A stretch of DNA of 64,000 nucleotides from UBA8919 sp041658185 (lineage in GTDB: Bacteria > Elusimicrobiota > UBA8919): assembly GCA_041658185.1 (NCBI GenBank), contig JBBAAR010000013.1:3648-67647 (forward strand), given 5' to 3'. Under the pieces are notes generated by a model. It did no database searches. It was not told the DNA's origin and saw only the letters and a list, made by a program, of their open reading frames with translations. The first letter of the stretch is position 1; each line of letters opens with the position of its first letter. This document shows, in pieces, positions 42,917-51,856 of the stretch. Position numbers and translations under genes: made by a program.

Positions 42917-43624
42917 TCACTTTAGAGACCGTGTATGTATCCCGCACTCCCCGCCCATCTTGCTTGTTCCCACCCATCTTCCCGCACGCTCGTCCTCTTC
43001 ATTCGTGATTTTCGTGCAAGGCAGACAACCTAACGACCTGTATCCGAGTTTGTATAAAGGATTTACTTTTACTTCATACAGTGCAAGATATTGCCATATC
43101 TCTCTTTCTTTCCATATTAAAATCGGATTTAGTTTTATGAGTCCTTTATCCCTCTCTTCAACTTCTTTGAATTCCGTTCTGGTTTTTCCCTCCGTGCAAC
43201 GCAGTCCTGTAACCCAGCAGGTTGCTTCCATCTCAAGAATCGCCCGGCGTGTAGGTTGTACTTTAAGGATTTCACAACACTTGTGCGGGTCTGTTTCATA
43301 CAGTTTTTCAGGAATTTTCCCGTCGCTTTTGTAGATTTTCAGTTCCGGATATTTTTTTACCTCCTGATGCATAAACTCAACCGTTTCTTTCGGTTTGAAC
43401 CTTGTGGTAATTATGAAACCGCGGATTTTTGAACTTACCTTTTTTGCCAAATCCCAGACGGCAACTGAGTCCTTTCCTAAACTGTTTGCCATAACCAGCC
43501 CGTCTCCGTAAATTTTGTACGCCTCGGAAATTAACTCCAGCGACCTGTCAACCTTTTGCTTAAAATTTAATGTCTCCACCAACAACTTTACATCGGCATT
43601 TTTTGCCTTATCCAACAACCCCAT
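42917..43624 (-). CDS. cysH: APS/PAPS reductase with iron-sulfur cysteines
   Basis: A 235-residue adenosine phosphosulfate reductase-like protein: SLGKDSVAVWDLAKK (PP-loop), HKCCEILKVQP, LRCTEGKTRTEF, SLGCLPCTK and the catalytic GGECGIHTR. The CC plus C-x2-C pattern is the Fe4S4 set of APS-type reductases; the ECGIH cysteine attacks the sulfate. It makes sulfite from APS (or PAPS) with thioredoxin. No ATP sulfurylase is in the window. A palindromic operator lies just upstream, so this gene probably opens its own transcription unit. Confidence 0.9.
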   Translation of the reverse strand: MGLLDKAKNADVKLLVETLNFKQKVDRSLELISEAYKIYGDGLVMANSLGKDSVAVWDLAKKVSSKIRGFIITTRFKPKETVEFMHQEVKKYPELKIYKSDGKIPEKLYETDPHKCCEILKVQPTRRAILEMEATCWVTGLRCTEGKTRTEFKEVEERDKGLIKLNPILIWKEREIWQYLALYEVKVNPLYKLGYRSLGCLPCTKITNEEDERAGRWVGTSKMGGECGIHTRSLK

Positions 43625-43648
43625 TTTTAGAACCTCCTTTTTTTTATT

Positions 43649-43671
43649 TTGTCTATCATATTAGTAGACAA
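43649..43671. promoter_or_regulatory. palindromic operator upstream of cysH
   Basis: TTGTCTA, nine bases, TAGACAA: a perfect 7-bp inverted repeat (8 bp with the next pair) about 25 bp before the cysH ATG. It matches a site over the rrf2 start at 18 of 23 positions, suggesting that the Rrf2 protein binds both. Confidence 0.7.
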
Positions 43672-43685
43672 ATATGGTAAAAAAA

Positions 43686-44822
43686 TTACGACAACGCCTT
43701 TTCCAAATCATCTTTTAAGTCAATTTTATTTTCAATGCCGACGGAAAGACGGACAAGATTGTCTTTTATCCTCCGTTTTAACCTCTCTTCTGCCGATAGA
43801 GAACTGTGCGTCATTTTAGGAGGATGACAAACAAGCGATTCAACCCCGCCCAGCGACTCCGCCAACAGAAACAATTTTAATTTTGATACGAATTTTTCAA
43901 CGACGGGAAATCCTCCTTTTATCTCAAAACTTATCATCCCTCCGAAACCGCTCATTTGTTTTTTTGCTACTGCATGATTTTTATGATTTTTTAATCCAGG
44001 GTAATACACTTTTTTAACCTTCGGATGTTTTTCAAGAAACTGCGCCAGATACAGCGCGTTTTTTTCGTGTTCTTTCATTCTTATCGCCAGTGTTTTTATG
44101 CCCCGAATAACAAGCCAGCTGTCAAACGGCGACGGGACCGCACCGGCTGCATTTTGATAAAATTTCAGTTCATTATAAATTTTTCTATCTGATGTCACAA
44201 CCGCACCGCCGATTATGTCGCTGTGACCTGACAAATATTTCGTCGTGCTGTGAACGACGACGTTAGCACCCAATTCAAGCGGTTTTTGGAAATAGGGACT
44301 TGCAAATGTGTTATCAACCGCCAGAATTATGTCATTTCTTTTGGTAATTTTTGAAAGTTTTCTAATATCAACGATTTTCAAAAGCGGATTCGTCGGCGTT
44401 TCAATCCAGATGAGTTTTGTGTTCTTCTTGATTGCTTTTCCGAAAGAATTTATATCGTCCACATCAGCATAGTCGGTCTCGAGCCCCCACTTTTTAAAAA
44501 CCTTTTCAAGCAGACGGTGTGTTCCGCCATAGATATCGTCGCCGGACACGACATGGTCGCCTTTTTTGAGCAAACTCAATACTGCTGTCGTCGCAGCCAC
44601 ACCTGAAGAAAAAGCGAGTCCATATTTTCCCTCTTCCAGAGATGCGATAACGTCTTCAAGTACTTTCCGTGTCGGGTTACCGGTGCGGGAATATTCATAG
44701 CCCTTGTGTTTGCCTATACCAACCTGTTTATAGGTGGACGTCAGAAAAATAGGAGTTATAACTGCACCGGTTTGGCTGTCCGGTTCCTGGGCGGAATGTA
44801 TGGCTTTGCTTTCAAATTTCAT
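43686..44822 (-). CDS. cystathionine gamma-synthase/lyase family enzyme
   Basis: A Cys/Met-metabolism PLP enzyme of 378 residues: AIHSAQEPDSQTGAVITPIF, YEYSRTGNPTRKVLED, GLAFSSGVAATTAVLSLLKK, DDIYGGTHRLLEK, and HSTTKYLSGHSDIIGGAVV with the Schiff-base lysine; ESLGGVESLVCHPP near the end. It could act as synthase or gamma-lyase; the adjacent cystathionine beta-synthase favours reverse transsulfuration, homocysteine to cysteine. It overlaps that gene by 11 bp. Confidence 0.9.
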   Translation of the reverse strand: MKFESKAIHSAQEPDSQTGAVITPIFLTSTYKQVGIGKHKGYEYSRTGNPTRKVLEDVIASLEEGKYGLAFSSGVAATTAVLSLLKKGDHVVSGDDIYGGTHRLLEKVFKKWGLETDYADVDDINSFGKAIKKNTKLIWIETPTNPLLKIVDIRKLSKITKRNDIILAVDNTFASPYFQKPLELGANVVVHSTTKYLSGHSDIIGGAVVTSDRKIYNELKFYQNAAGAVPSPFDSWLVIRGIKTLAIRMKEHEKNALYLAQFLEKHPKVKKVYYPGLKNHKNHAVAKKQMSGFGGMISFEIKGGFPVVEKFVSKLKLFLLAESLGGVESLVCHPPKMTHSSLSAEERLKRRIKDNLVRLSVGIENKIDLKDDLEKALS

Positions 44823-46188
44823 AACTGTCTCTGTTCGGTATAGTCAAACTATTTATTAAATCGGTTCTTGTGATGACGCCGGTCGGGACTTCGTTTTTTG
44901 TAATGACGATTGCTGATGTGCCGGATAAAAGTAATCTGTATGCTTCAGACACATCGGTGTTTTCGTCGATAGTCGGAAGCGGTTTTCCCATAACTGAAAA
45001 TATTTTCTGTTTTGCGGAATCTACACCGTCGTGCAGAATTTTCATAACGGATGCTTCAGTCAAACTTCCCACTACTTTTCCGTTATCAATTACGGGGAGT
45101 TGGGAGATACCGTGCAGACGGATGAGTTTTATTGCCTTAACCAGAGTGTCCTGAGAACCGACCGATATTATTTCGGAAAATATTTTTTTCTGTATGAGAA
45201 TTTTTTTAATCTTTATGATTTCTATTTTTTTACCGTCAAAAAAATCGTTTTCACGCATCCAGACATCAGAAAATATTTTTGTCAGATAATTTCTTCCCGT
45301 ATCCGGCAAAAGGACAACTATGTATTCCGGTTTTTTTAACCTCCGGGCATATTTTAATGCGGCGGCAACGGCAGTCCCCGATGAGCCGCCGACCAGCAAA
45401 GCTTCCTCTTTAGCCAGACGTCTTGCCGTAAGAAACGACTCTTTATCGCTGATGCGGACCATTTCATCAACTAACTGCCGGTTAAACGTTTTCGGGATAA
45501 AATCCTCGCCGATGCCCTCAACCTTATATGATTTCGGGCTATCGCCAGAAAGAATTGAGCCCTCCGGGTCGGCGCCGACGACAACGATGTTAGGATTTTT
45601 CTCTTTCAAATACTTTGCCGTTCCCGAAATCGTCCCGCCGGTCCCCATTGCGGCAACGAATACCTCAACTTTACCGTCTGAATCATTCCATACTTCCGGT
45701 CCGGTCGTAAGATAATGCGCCGTAGGATTATCGGGATTTTCGAACTGGTTAGGCCTGTAAGCACCGGGAATTTCCTTAGCAAGACGGTCGGCAATACCGT
45801 TATAACTTTCCGGCGAATCCGGAGCGACAGACGTCGGAGTAATAACGACTTCCGCACCGTATGCCTTGAGCAAATTTATTTTGTCCTGGCTCATCTTGTC
45901 CGGCATAACGAATATGCAGCGGTATCCTTTAATTGCAGACACTAATGCCAGGCCGACACCGGTATTTCCCGCCGTTGCTTCTATGATTGTACCACCCGGC
46001 TTTAATAAACCTTTTTTTTCAGCCGCCGCAATCATAGCGATGCCTATTCTGTCCTTAACGCTGCCGCCCGGATTTAGAAATTCGGGTTTGACATAAATTG
46101 TTGAGGAAACATCTTCAGTAATCCTGTTTAATTTTATAAGCGGCGTTTTACCTACGGCTGAAAGAATATTTTGAAATTCCCGTCCCAT
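44812..46188 (-). CDS. cystathionine beta-synthase with C-terminal CBS domain pair
   Basis: Residues 1-315 are the PLP fold: SAVGKTPLIKLNRI, FLNPGGSVKDRIGIAM, EATAGNTGVGLALVSA and GVGADPEGS-like loops, then LLPDTGRNYLTKIFSD. The last 120 residues hold two CBS motifs (LVKAIKLIRLHGISQLPV and EAYRLLLSGTSAIVITK). Length 458. It condenses serine and homocysteine to cystathionine; the CBS pair may sense SAM. Follows metW by 3 bp. Confidence 0.9.
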   Translation of the reverse strand: MGREFQNILSAVGKTPLIKLNRITEDVSSTIYVKPEFLNPGGSVKDRIGIAMIAAAEKKGLLKPGGTIIEATAGNTGVGLALVSAIKGYRCIFVMPDKMSQDKINLLKAYGAEVVITPTSVAPDSPESYNGIADRLAKEIPGAYRPNQFENPDNPTAHYLTTGPEVWNDSDGKVEVFVAAMGTGGTISGTAKYLKEKNPNIVVVGADPEGSILSGDSPKSYKVEGIGEDFIPKTFNRQLVDEMVRISDKESFLTARRLAKEEALLVGGSSGTAVAAALKYARRLKKPEYIVVLLPDTGRNYLTKIFSDVWMRENDFFDGKKIEIIKIKKILIQKKIFSEIISVGSQDTLVKAIKLIRLHGISQLPVIDNGKVVGSLTEASVMKILHDGVDSAKQKIFSVMGKPLPTIDENTDVSEAYRLLLSGTSAIVITKNEVPTGVITRTDLINSLTIPNRDSYEI

Positions 46189-46191
46189 TTT

Positions 46192-46782
46192 TTACTCCTG
46201 TTTTGTGATGACAAATATACCGATTTCGGCGAACAGATTTGGCAATAGTTTTACTGGTCCGGACTTTCCTATAAAAACCGATTTTTCTATTTTAATTTTT
46301 TTTATACGGCAATAATCCTCAAAATTCAGGATGCTTAAAAAATGAAGATTCGGAGTATCATACCATTGAAAAGGAATATCCTGAGTTACTGGAACCCTTC
46401 CCCTGAAAAAAATCTGGAGACGGGCTTTGTAATATGCAAAATTCGGAAAACCGACTACAATCTTTTTTCCTACGCGAAGCGCTTCCTCAAGAACAGCCGC
46501 AGGATTTTTTATTTCCTGAAAAGTGTTGTAGAGAATCACGTAATCAAACGATTTGTCCGCATAACCGTTAAGTCCATTTTCTATGTTCTCGTGAAATACG
46601 GAAATTCCTTTCGCAACGCATTTATAAATCGCCTGTTCGCTTATCTCTATTCCTATAGCTTTCACATTTTTTCTTTCCATAAGAATAGATAATAATTCAC
46701 CGTCGCCGCAGCCCAAATCCAAAACGGAAGATTTTTCCTCAACCCAGCCGGCAATAACTTTATATGCAGGATATGTCATCAT
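46192..46782 (-). CDS. metW: MetW-like methionine biosynthesis methyltransferase-fold protein
   Basis: A SAM-type fold of 196 residues: VLDLGCGDGELLSILMERKN, GIEISEQAIYKCVAKG, HENIENGLNGYADKSFDYVI, FQEIKNPAAVLEEALRVGKK, then PNFAYYKARLQIFFRGR. These are MetW landmarks. MetW works with MetX in making O-acylhomoserine; the metX gene is directly upstream with a 21-bp gap that contains a palindromic repeat. Confidence 0.9.
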   Translation of the reverse strand: MMTYPAYKVIAGWVEEKSSVLDLGCGDGELLSILMERKNVKAIGIEISEQAIYKCVAKGISVFHENIENGLNGYADKSFDYVILYNTFQEIKNPAAVLEEALRVGKKIVVGFPNFAYYKARLQIFFRGRVPVTQDIPFQWYDTPNLHFLSILNFEDYCRIKKIKIEKSVFIGKSGPVKLLPNLFAEIGIFVITKQE

Positions 46783-46800
46783 CTGCCCCCATTATAATTA

Positions 46801-46826
46801 TCCCTAAAGGGACTCCCTTCGGTCGG
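46801..46826. repeat. Short palindromic repeat copy over the metX stop codon
   Basis: TCCCTAAAGGGACTCCCTTC then GGTCGG is an inverted copy of the 25-bp palindromic element. It supplies the last codons (SDRRESL) and stop of metX. Confidence 0.75.
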
Positions 46827-47928
46827 AAACCCTTTCTAAAAAATGTTTTATGAGATGTGTTTCCTCCTCAACTTCAAGTAAAAAAGCATCATGACCGTAA
46901 GTAGAAAAAATTTCGCAATATGTCGCATCCACACCCGCCAGTTTGCATGCTTTGACTATTTCCTTTGATTGATATGACGGGTAAAGCCAGTCGGACTTAA
47001 ATGATAAAATCAGCAATTTTGCACGGTTACCTGCGAAAACCTGATGCAGTTTTTTCTCACCGGCCAGATCAAATAAATCCAGTGCCTTGGTTATGTAAAG
47101 ATATGAATTAGCATCAAACCTTTTTACAAAACTGTCGCCGCGATATTTTAAATAACCCTCCACTTCAAAACTCGGTTCAAACTTAAAAACAGGTTTTTTT
47201 TCCTTTGACCGACGACCGAATTTTTCAGCCATTGAACTATCACTCATATATGTTATATGTCCTATCATTCTTGCAACTGAAAGCCCGCGGACCGGAAATG
47301 ACGCACCATAATAATTTCCGTCACGCCAATCGGGATCCGACATTACCGCCTGCCTTCCCACTTCTGAAAAAGCAATTTGTTGAGGTGAATGTTTTACCGT
47401 CGTTGCTATCGGAATTGCCGATGCAACATTTGTAGGATTTGAAACAAGCCACTGTAATGCCTGCATTCCGCCCATTGAGCCGCCGACGACAGTCAAAAGT
47501 TTTTTTATACCCAAATAATCAATAAGATGTTTTTGGGCTCTGACCATATCAGCAACCGTGATAATAGGAAAGTCAAGTCCGTAGGGTTTTCCCGTTTTTG
47601 GATTTATTGATGATGGACCGGTGGAACCCTTGCAACCGCCAAGAACGTTTGAGCAAACTACAAAATACTTTTCCGTATCAAACGCCTTGCCCGGACCAAT
47701 CATAGTATCCCACCAACCGGGTTTTTCTTCGTCTTTGTGATAACCGGCTGCGTGTGCATCACCCGTTAAGGCATGCTCTATCAGAATTGCATTACTTTTT
47801 TTCTCATTCAGTTGCCCATATGTTTCATATGCAATGGTAACCGGTTTTAGATGTTCTTTTGAATCGAGAACCAGTTCGTCAAAATTAAAATATTTTATTT
47901 CAACCAATCCGACACTATTTTTTTCCAT
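46804..47928 (-). CDS. metX: homoserine O-acetyltransferase
   Basis: An alpha/beta-hydrolase fold of 374 residues: YETYGQLNEKKSNAILIEHA, ALTGDAHAAG, GGCKGSTGPSSINPKTGKPYG, VVGGSMGGMQALQW (nucleophile serine), and the aspartate/histidine in FKSDWLYPSYQ and FSTYGHDAFLLEV. It makes O-acetylhomoserine for MetY. The C-terminal seven residues are encoded by a palindromic repeat. Confidence 0.94.
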   Translation of the reverse strand: MEKNSVGLVEIKYFNFDELVLDSKEHLKPVTIAYETYGQLNEKKSNAILIEHALTGDAHAAGYHKDEEKPGWWDTMIGPGKAFDTEKYFVVCSNVLGGCKGSTGPSSINPKTGKPYGLDFPIITVADMVRAQKHLIDYLGIKKLLTVVGGSMGGMQALQWLVSNPTNVASAIPIATTVKHSPQQIAFSEVGRQAVMSDPDWRDGNYYGASFPVRGLSVARMIGHITYMSDSSMAEKFGRRSKEKKPVFKFEPSFEVEGYLKYRGDSFVKRFDANSYLYITKALDLFDLAGEKKLHQVFAGNRAKLLILSFKSDWLYPSYQSKEIVKACKLAGVDATYCEIFSTYGHDAFLLEVEEETHLIKHFLERVSDRRESL

Positions 47929-47937
47929 ATAAATACC

Positions 47938-47985
47938 ACTGAACAGACACGGAATTGTTCGGTGTCTGTTTCGTGTTCCTTACTC
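47938..47985. repeat. Hairpin repeat at the cysK 3' end
   Basis: ACAGACACGGAATTGTTCGG then TGTCTGT folds as a stem and is followed by TTTCGTGTTCCTTA at the cysK stop. The same pattern, TCCGTGTTCCTTA over the stop and ACACGG arms, occurs at the metY 3' end. Confidence 0.75.
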
Positions 47986-48906
47986 TGAAAACAACCACGT
48001 TGAAAGGTATCTTTCTCCGGTATCCGGCAAAATAACCACGATTGTTTTTCCTCCGTTTTCTTTTCTTTTAGCAATTTCCAAAGCAGCCCAGAGCGCCGCA
48101 CCTGAAGAAATTCCCGCAAGAATACCTTCCTCTTTCGCAAGCCGACGGACAAATATACCGGCGTCATCATTTTGAACAGTGATGATTTCGTCAATAACTT
48201 TTCTATCTAAAATCTGTGGGATAAAACCCGCTCCTATTCCCTGAATTTTATGAGGTCCGGGTTTACCGCCGGACAAAACGGGTGAAGCACTTGGCTCAAC
48301 GCCTATAATTTTTACAGACGGTTTTCTTTTTTTCAAAACTTCGCCGACGCCGGTTATTGTTCCGCCTGTTCCTATTCCAGAAACGAAAATATCCACTTTG
48401 CCGTCGGTATCGTTCCATATTTCCTCTGCGGTTGTCCGACGATGGATTTCCGTATTTGCCGGATTATTAAACTGCTGCGGGATGAAACTGCCGGGAATAG
48501 TTTTTGACAATTCTTCCGCTTTTTCAACAGCGCCTTTCATCCCCTTTGTGCCGTCGGTAAGCACAACTTCTGCGCCGAAAATTTTCAAGAGTTGACGGCG
48601 CTCTATACTCATTGTATCAGGCATAGTCAGGACAAGCCGGTAACCTCTCGATGCAGCGACAAATGCCAGTGCAATTCCGGTGTTGCCGCTGGTCGGCTCA
48701 ATTATAACTGAACCTTTTTTCAGCACCCCTTTTTTCTCCGCATCGTATATCATAGCGATGCCGATTCTGTCTTTCACGCTTGAAAGCGGATTAAAACTTT
48801 CAAGTTTTGCTAAAATTTCGGCGTTAAGTCCTTCCGCCATTTTGTTGATTTTTACAAGCGGCGTGTTGCCTACCGTTTTTGTAATATCTTCAAAAATTCT
48901 TGACAT
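47980..48906 (-). CDS. cysK: cysteine synthase A-type PLP enzyme
   Basis: A 308-residue beta-replacement enzyme: TVGNTPLVKINKMAEG, FNPLSSVKDRIGIAM (lysine), EPTSGNTGIALAFVAASRGY, QQFNNPANTEIHRRTTAEE, GVGEVLKKRKPSVKII, and LPDTGERYLSTWLF. It makes cysteine from O-acetylserine (or a related ester) and sulfide. It is one of three PLP enzymes of this fold within 15 kb. No serine acetyltransferase is seen. Confidence 0.92.
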   Translation of the reverse strand: MSRIFEDITKTVGNTPLVKINKMAEGLNAEILAKLESFNPLSSVKDRIGIAMIYDAEKKGVLKKGSVIIEPTSGNTGIALAFVAASRGYRLVLTMPDTMSIERRQLLKIFGAEVVLTDGTKGMKGAVEKAEELSKTIPGSFIPQQFNNPANTEIHRRTTAEEIWNDTDGKVDIFVSGIGTGGTITGVGEVLKKRKPSVKIIGVEPSASPVLSGGKPGPHKIQGIGAGFIPQILDRKVIDEIITVQNDDAGIFVRRLAKEEGILAGISSGAALWAALEIAKRKENGGKTIVVILPDTGERYLSTWLFSE

Positions 48907-48920
48907 AGTCGCTACGCTCC

Positions 48921-48980
48921 TTACACGGAACTGAAACTAAACTTTTGATTTTTATTCCGTGTCTGTTCCGTGTTCCTTAT
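48921..48980. repeat. Hairpin repeat at the metY 3' end
   Basis: ACACGGAA and TTCCGTGT arms enclose an AT-rich centre, then TCTGTTCCGTGTTCC runs into the metY stop. Related to the copy at the cysK end. Confidence 0.75.
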
Positions 48981-50263
48981 TCTAATGCTTGCTCTATGTC
49001 GTAAATTATATCGTCAGTATGTTCAAGCCCTATTGAAAGCCGGATAAAATCCGGAGTAACGCCTGTGGCCAGTTGCTCTTCCTGCGACAATTGTTGGTGC
49101 GTTGTAGTAGCAGGATGAATAGCAAGCGTCTTGGCATCGCCGACATTAGCAAGATGCGAAATAAGTTTCAGCGAGTTTATGAATTTTTTGCCCGCTTCCA
49201 GACCGCCTTTAATGCCAAATCCCAAAATCGCACCCGCACCGTAAGGAAGATACTTTTTCACCCTGTTCTTTTCCGGCGACGATTTCAAACCCGGATAATT
49301 CACCCATGCCACCTTCGGATGTTTTTCAAGATATTCCGCCACCTTTAAGGCATTTTCCGAATGACGCGGCAAACGCAAATGCAACGTTTCCAGTCCCTGC
49401 AAAAACAGGAATGAGTTGAACGGCGACAACGCAGGACCTAAATCACGAAGAAGCGTTACCCTTGCTTTAATTATGTAAGCGATGTTGCCGAGCGGTTTTA
49501 ACGCCTCAACAAAATTCAGCCCGTGATAACTCGGGTCAGGGTCGGCGATAAGCGGAAATTTTCCGTTCGTCCAGTCAAATTTCCCGGAATCAACTATTAC
49601 GCCGCCGAGAGACGTCCCGTGACCGCCGATAAACTTCGTAGCGGAATAGACGACGATGTCCACTCCGAAATCAATGGGTCTTAACAGGTATGGCGAAACG
49701 GTGTTGTCCAAAATAAAAGGGATTCCGTTTTTGTGCGCGATTTTTGAGATCCCCTCCAAATCCGCGACATCCAGTTTCGGATTGCCGATTGACTCAGCAT
49801 ACACCGCTTTCGTTTTCGGCGTGATGGCTTTTTCAATCGCAGCCAGATCATTTGATTTTACAAACTTCACTTTGATGCCGAATTTAGGAAACGTGTAATG
49901 GAAAAGGTTGTAAGTCCCGCCGTAAAGATTGTCGGCAGACACTATTTCGTCACCTGCTTGTGCGATATTTAAAATCGCCAATGTTTCAGCTGCCTGCCCG
50001 CTTGCAACCGCTAAAGATCCCACACCACCATCTAAAAGAGCCATCCTTTTTTCAAAAACATCAGTTGTCGGGTTCATTAGACGCGTATAGATATTACCGA
50101 ACTCTTTAAGTGCAAAAAGATTTGCAGCGTGTTCAGTGTTTTTGAACTGATAAGAAGTCGTCTGATAAATCGGCACAGCCCTTGCCCCCGTCGTAGGATC
50201 CGCAACCTGTCCTCCGTGCAACGCCAACGTCTCCACCTTCAAACCTTCATTTTTTTCAGCCAT
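48977..50263 (-). CDS. metY: O-acetylhomoserine sulfhydrylase
   Basis: A 428-residue PLP enzyme: LALHGGQVADPTTGARAVPI, NIYTRLMNPTTDVFEKRMAL, ASGQAAETLAILNIAQAGDE, YSATKFIGGHGTSLGGVIVD with the Schiff-base lysine, and HPATTTHQQLSQEEQ. Usual length for MetY. It makes homocysteine from O-acetylhomoserine and sulfide, or from a thiocarboxylated carrier in some anaerobes. First structural gene after rrf2. Confidence 0.94.
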   Translation of the reverse strand: MAEKNEGLKVETLALHGGQVADPTTGARAVPIYQTTSYQFKNTEHAANLFALKEFGNIYTRLMNPTTDVFEKRMALLDGGVGSLAVASGQAAETLAILNIAQAGDEIVSADNLYGGTYNLFHYTFPKFGIKVKFVKSNDLAAIEKAITPKTKAVYAESIGNPKLDVADLEGISKIAHKNGIPFILDNTVSPYLLRPIDFGVDIVVYSATKFIGGHGTSLGGVIVDSGKFDWTNGKFPLIADPDPSYHGLNFVEALKPLGNIAYIIKARVTLLRDLGPALSPFNSFLFLQGLETLHLRLPRHSENALKVAEYLEKHPKVAWVNYPGLKSSPEKNRVKKYLPYGAGAILGFGIKGGLEAGKKFINSLKLISHLANVGDAKTLAIHPATTTHQQLSQEEQLATGVTPDFIRLSIGLEHTDDIIYDIEQALE

Positions 50264-50315
50264 TTTCTTATCCCCCTTATTTTTATTTTCTCTGTTCTTA
50301 AACCCGCAGACATTT

Positions 50316-50786
50316 TCAAATTGAATAATCCGGTGACTTCACGGACATGCTTTCTACTTTTTCCGAAATATCCGCAAAAGTGGTACCGTCAATAATTTTG
50401 TTTGTAAAATCGCGGATTTCCGTCCACATTTCTACGAACGGACATCGTCTAAAAAAACTGCATTTAGACGTAGCCGTCCGGCTTACGCAGGAAATCGGGG
50501 AAGTTGAGCCCTCCATCAGACGAACAATTTCCCCGACTTTTATTTTTTCCGGCGGCTTTGCAAGATAAACTCCCCCAACCGGTCCCCGTTTGCTTCTGAC
50601 ATATCCGGCGCCTTTCAAGATGAGAATAATCTGTTCAAGATATTTTACCGGAATATCCTGTCTTTTTGAAATTTCCTTAATCTGGACAAGCCCCTTGGAG
50701 TTTATCCCGATTCCTTTATCGGGATAATTTAGGGACAAGTCCAGTAAAATTTTTAATGCGTAATCGCCTTTGAAAGTTATTTTCAT
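50316..50786 (-). CDS. Rrf2-family transcriptional regulator of the sulfur operon
   Basis: Start chosen at MKITFKGDYALKILLDL, since 14 codons before it look non-family. A winged helix (KGLVQIKEISKRQDIPVKYL, KGAGYVRSKRGPVGGVYLA) is followed by SCVSRTATSKCSFFRRCPF with cysteines spaced C-x8-C-x5-C, which suggests an iron-sulfur cluster as in IscR-type members. Length 156. Position 53 bp ahead of metY and a palindrome over its own start and the cysH promoter indicate control of sulfur genes. Confidence 0.88.
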   Translation of the reverse strand: MKITFKGDYALKILLDLSLNYPDKGIGINSKGLVQIKEISKRQDIPVKYLEQIILILKGAGYVRSKRGPVGGVYLAKPPEKIKVGEIVRLMEGSTSPISCVSRTATSKCSFFRRCPFVEMWTEIRDFTNKIIDGTTFADISEKVESMSVKSPDYSI

Positions 50787-50817
50787 TTTTTTACCCCAGA
50801 GCGAAGGGAACATTACT

Positions 50818-50865
50818 TTGTCTATCAACTTACTATACTATAACATAAAAGCAGAAATTTGTCAA
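50818..50865 (-). promoter_or_regulatory. rrf2 promoter with operator overlap
   Basis: TTGACA, 17-bp spacer, TATAGT on the minus strand. TTGTCTATCAACTTACTATAC covers the -10 and start and resembles the cysH operator. The far-upstream module is shared with fur and the abrB-like gene. Confidence 0.75.
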
Positions 50866-51008
50866 GTACTTTTTTTTAATTTTTTATTTTTTGTTTTTGA
50901 GGTAAGGCAAGCGAGCAGTGTTTACCGTCAATAAATGGATAAAGTGAATGGATAAAAGTTAAAATAAAAAATTAAAGTTGATTTGAAAATTGATTGTGCC
51001 GTTAATGT

Positions 51009-51842
51009 TTAATTGTTCGGCTTAATTCCATAAACTTTTATGCTGACCGCTGAATTTGCAAGTGCTTTTATTTCTTCAATTGAAATATTCAGATTTTTAA
51101 TAATCGTCTGTACAGCCGGGTCATTGGTCATAAATTCTACAGGGAAAAATGTCTCATCTATTATTTTAACTTCTTTAAATCCAACTGCTTCTATTGTCTT
51201 TATATAATCCGGCTTCATCATTGCACCTGCCAGACATCCGATATTCGCTTCAACGGATTCTTTTACAGCATCCGGAAGTGCTTTCAATAAAACAATATCT
51301 GAAATCATAATTCTGCCGCCTGGTTTAAGTACTCTGAATGCCTCTTTGAAAACTTTATCTTTATCCGGCGAAAGATTAATAACACAGTTTGATATGATTA
51401 TATCAACAGAATTGTCGCCGACAGGTAGATTTTCAATTTCACCGAGTTTGAACTCAACATTTTGATAATTGCCTTTTTTAGCATTCTCTTTTGCTTTTTT
51501 AATCATTTCGGGCGTCATATCAATTCCGATGACCCTTCCATTTTTGCCGACTTTTTTGGCAGCCAAAAAACAATCAAAACCGGGGCCAGAACCCAAATCA
51601 AGCACGGTCTCTCCTTCTTTTAATGAAGCAATCGCAACAGGATTACCGCAACCCAAACCCAAATTCGCCCCTTCAGGCACAGAAGTTAGTTCTTCTTCCG
51701 TATATCCTATTCTTTTACTGATACTTTCTGTATTCACGGTATCTCCGCAACAGGAACATTTAGAAGTGCAGCAGGAACTGTCTTGTTTTGCAACTTTAGC
51801 ATAACCTTCTCTTACAACTTTTTTTATTTCTTTGTTATTCAT
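51009..51842 (-). CDS. arsM: arsenite S-adenosylmethionine methyltransferase
   Basis: A SAM methyltransferase of 277 residues with a cysteine-rich start (SSCCTSKCSCCG). Landmarks are GLGCGNPVAIASLKEGETVL, DLGSGPGFDCFLAAKKVG, IGIDMTPEMIKKAKENAKK, ISNCVINLSPDKDKVFKEAF and EANIGCLAGAM. The conserved cysteines bind As(III). It methylates arsenite, and fits the metal-resistance character of the window. It lies downstream of a broken gene and an AbrB-like regulator. Confidence 0.93.
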   Translation of the reverse strand: MNNKEIKKVVREGYAKVAKQDSSCCTSKCSCCGDTVNTESISKRIGYTEEELTSVPEGANLGLGCGNPVAIASLKEGETVLDLGSGPGFDCFLAAKKVGKNGRVIGIDMTPEMIKKAKENAKKGNYQNVEFKLGEIENLPVGDNSVDIIISNCVINLSPDKDKVFKEAFRVLKPGGRIMISDIVLLKALPDAVKESVEANIGCLAGAMMKPDYIKTIEAVGFKEVKIIDETFFPVEFMTNDPAVQTIIKNLNISIEEIKALANSAVSIKVYGIKPNN

Positions 51843-51856
51843 ATTTAAAATCTCCT

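Noticed and set aside
45606..45857. Minus-strand basic frame inside the CBS gene
   Set aside because: It is a shadow frame of a well-recognised enzyme with arginine-rich noise composition.
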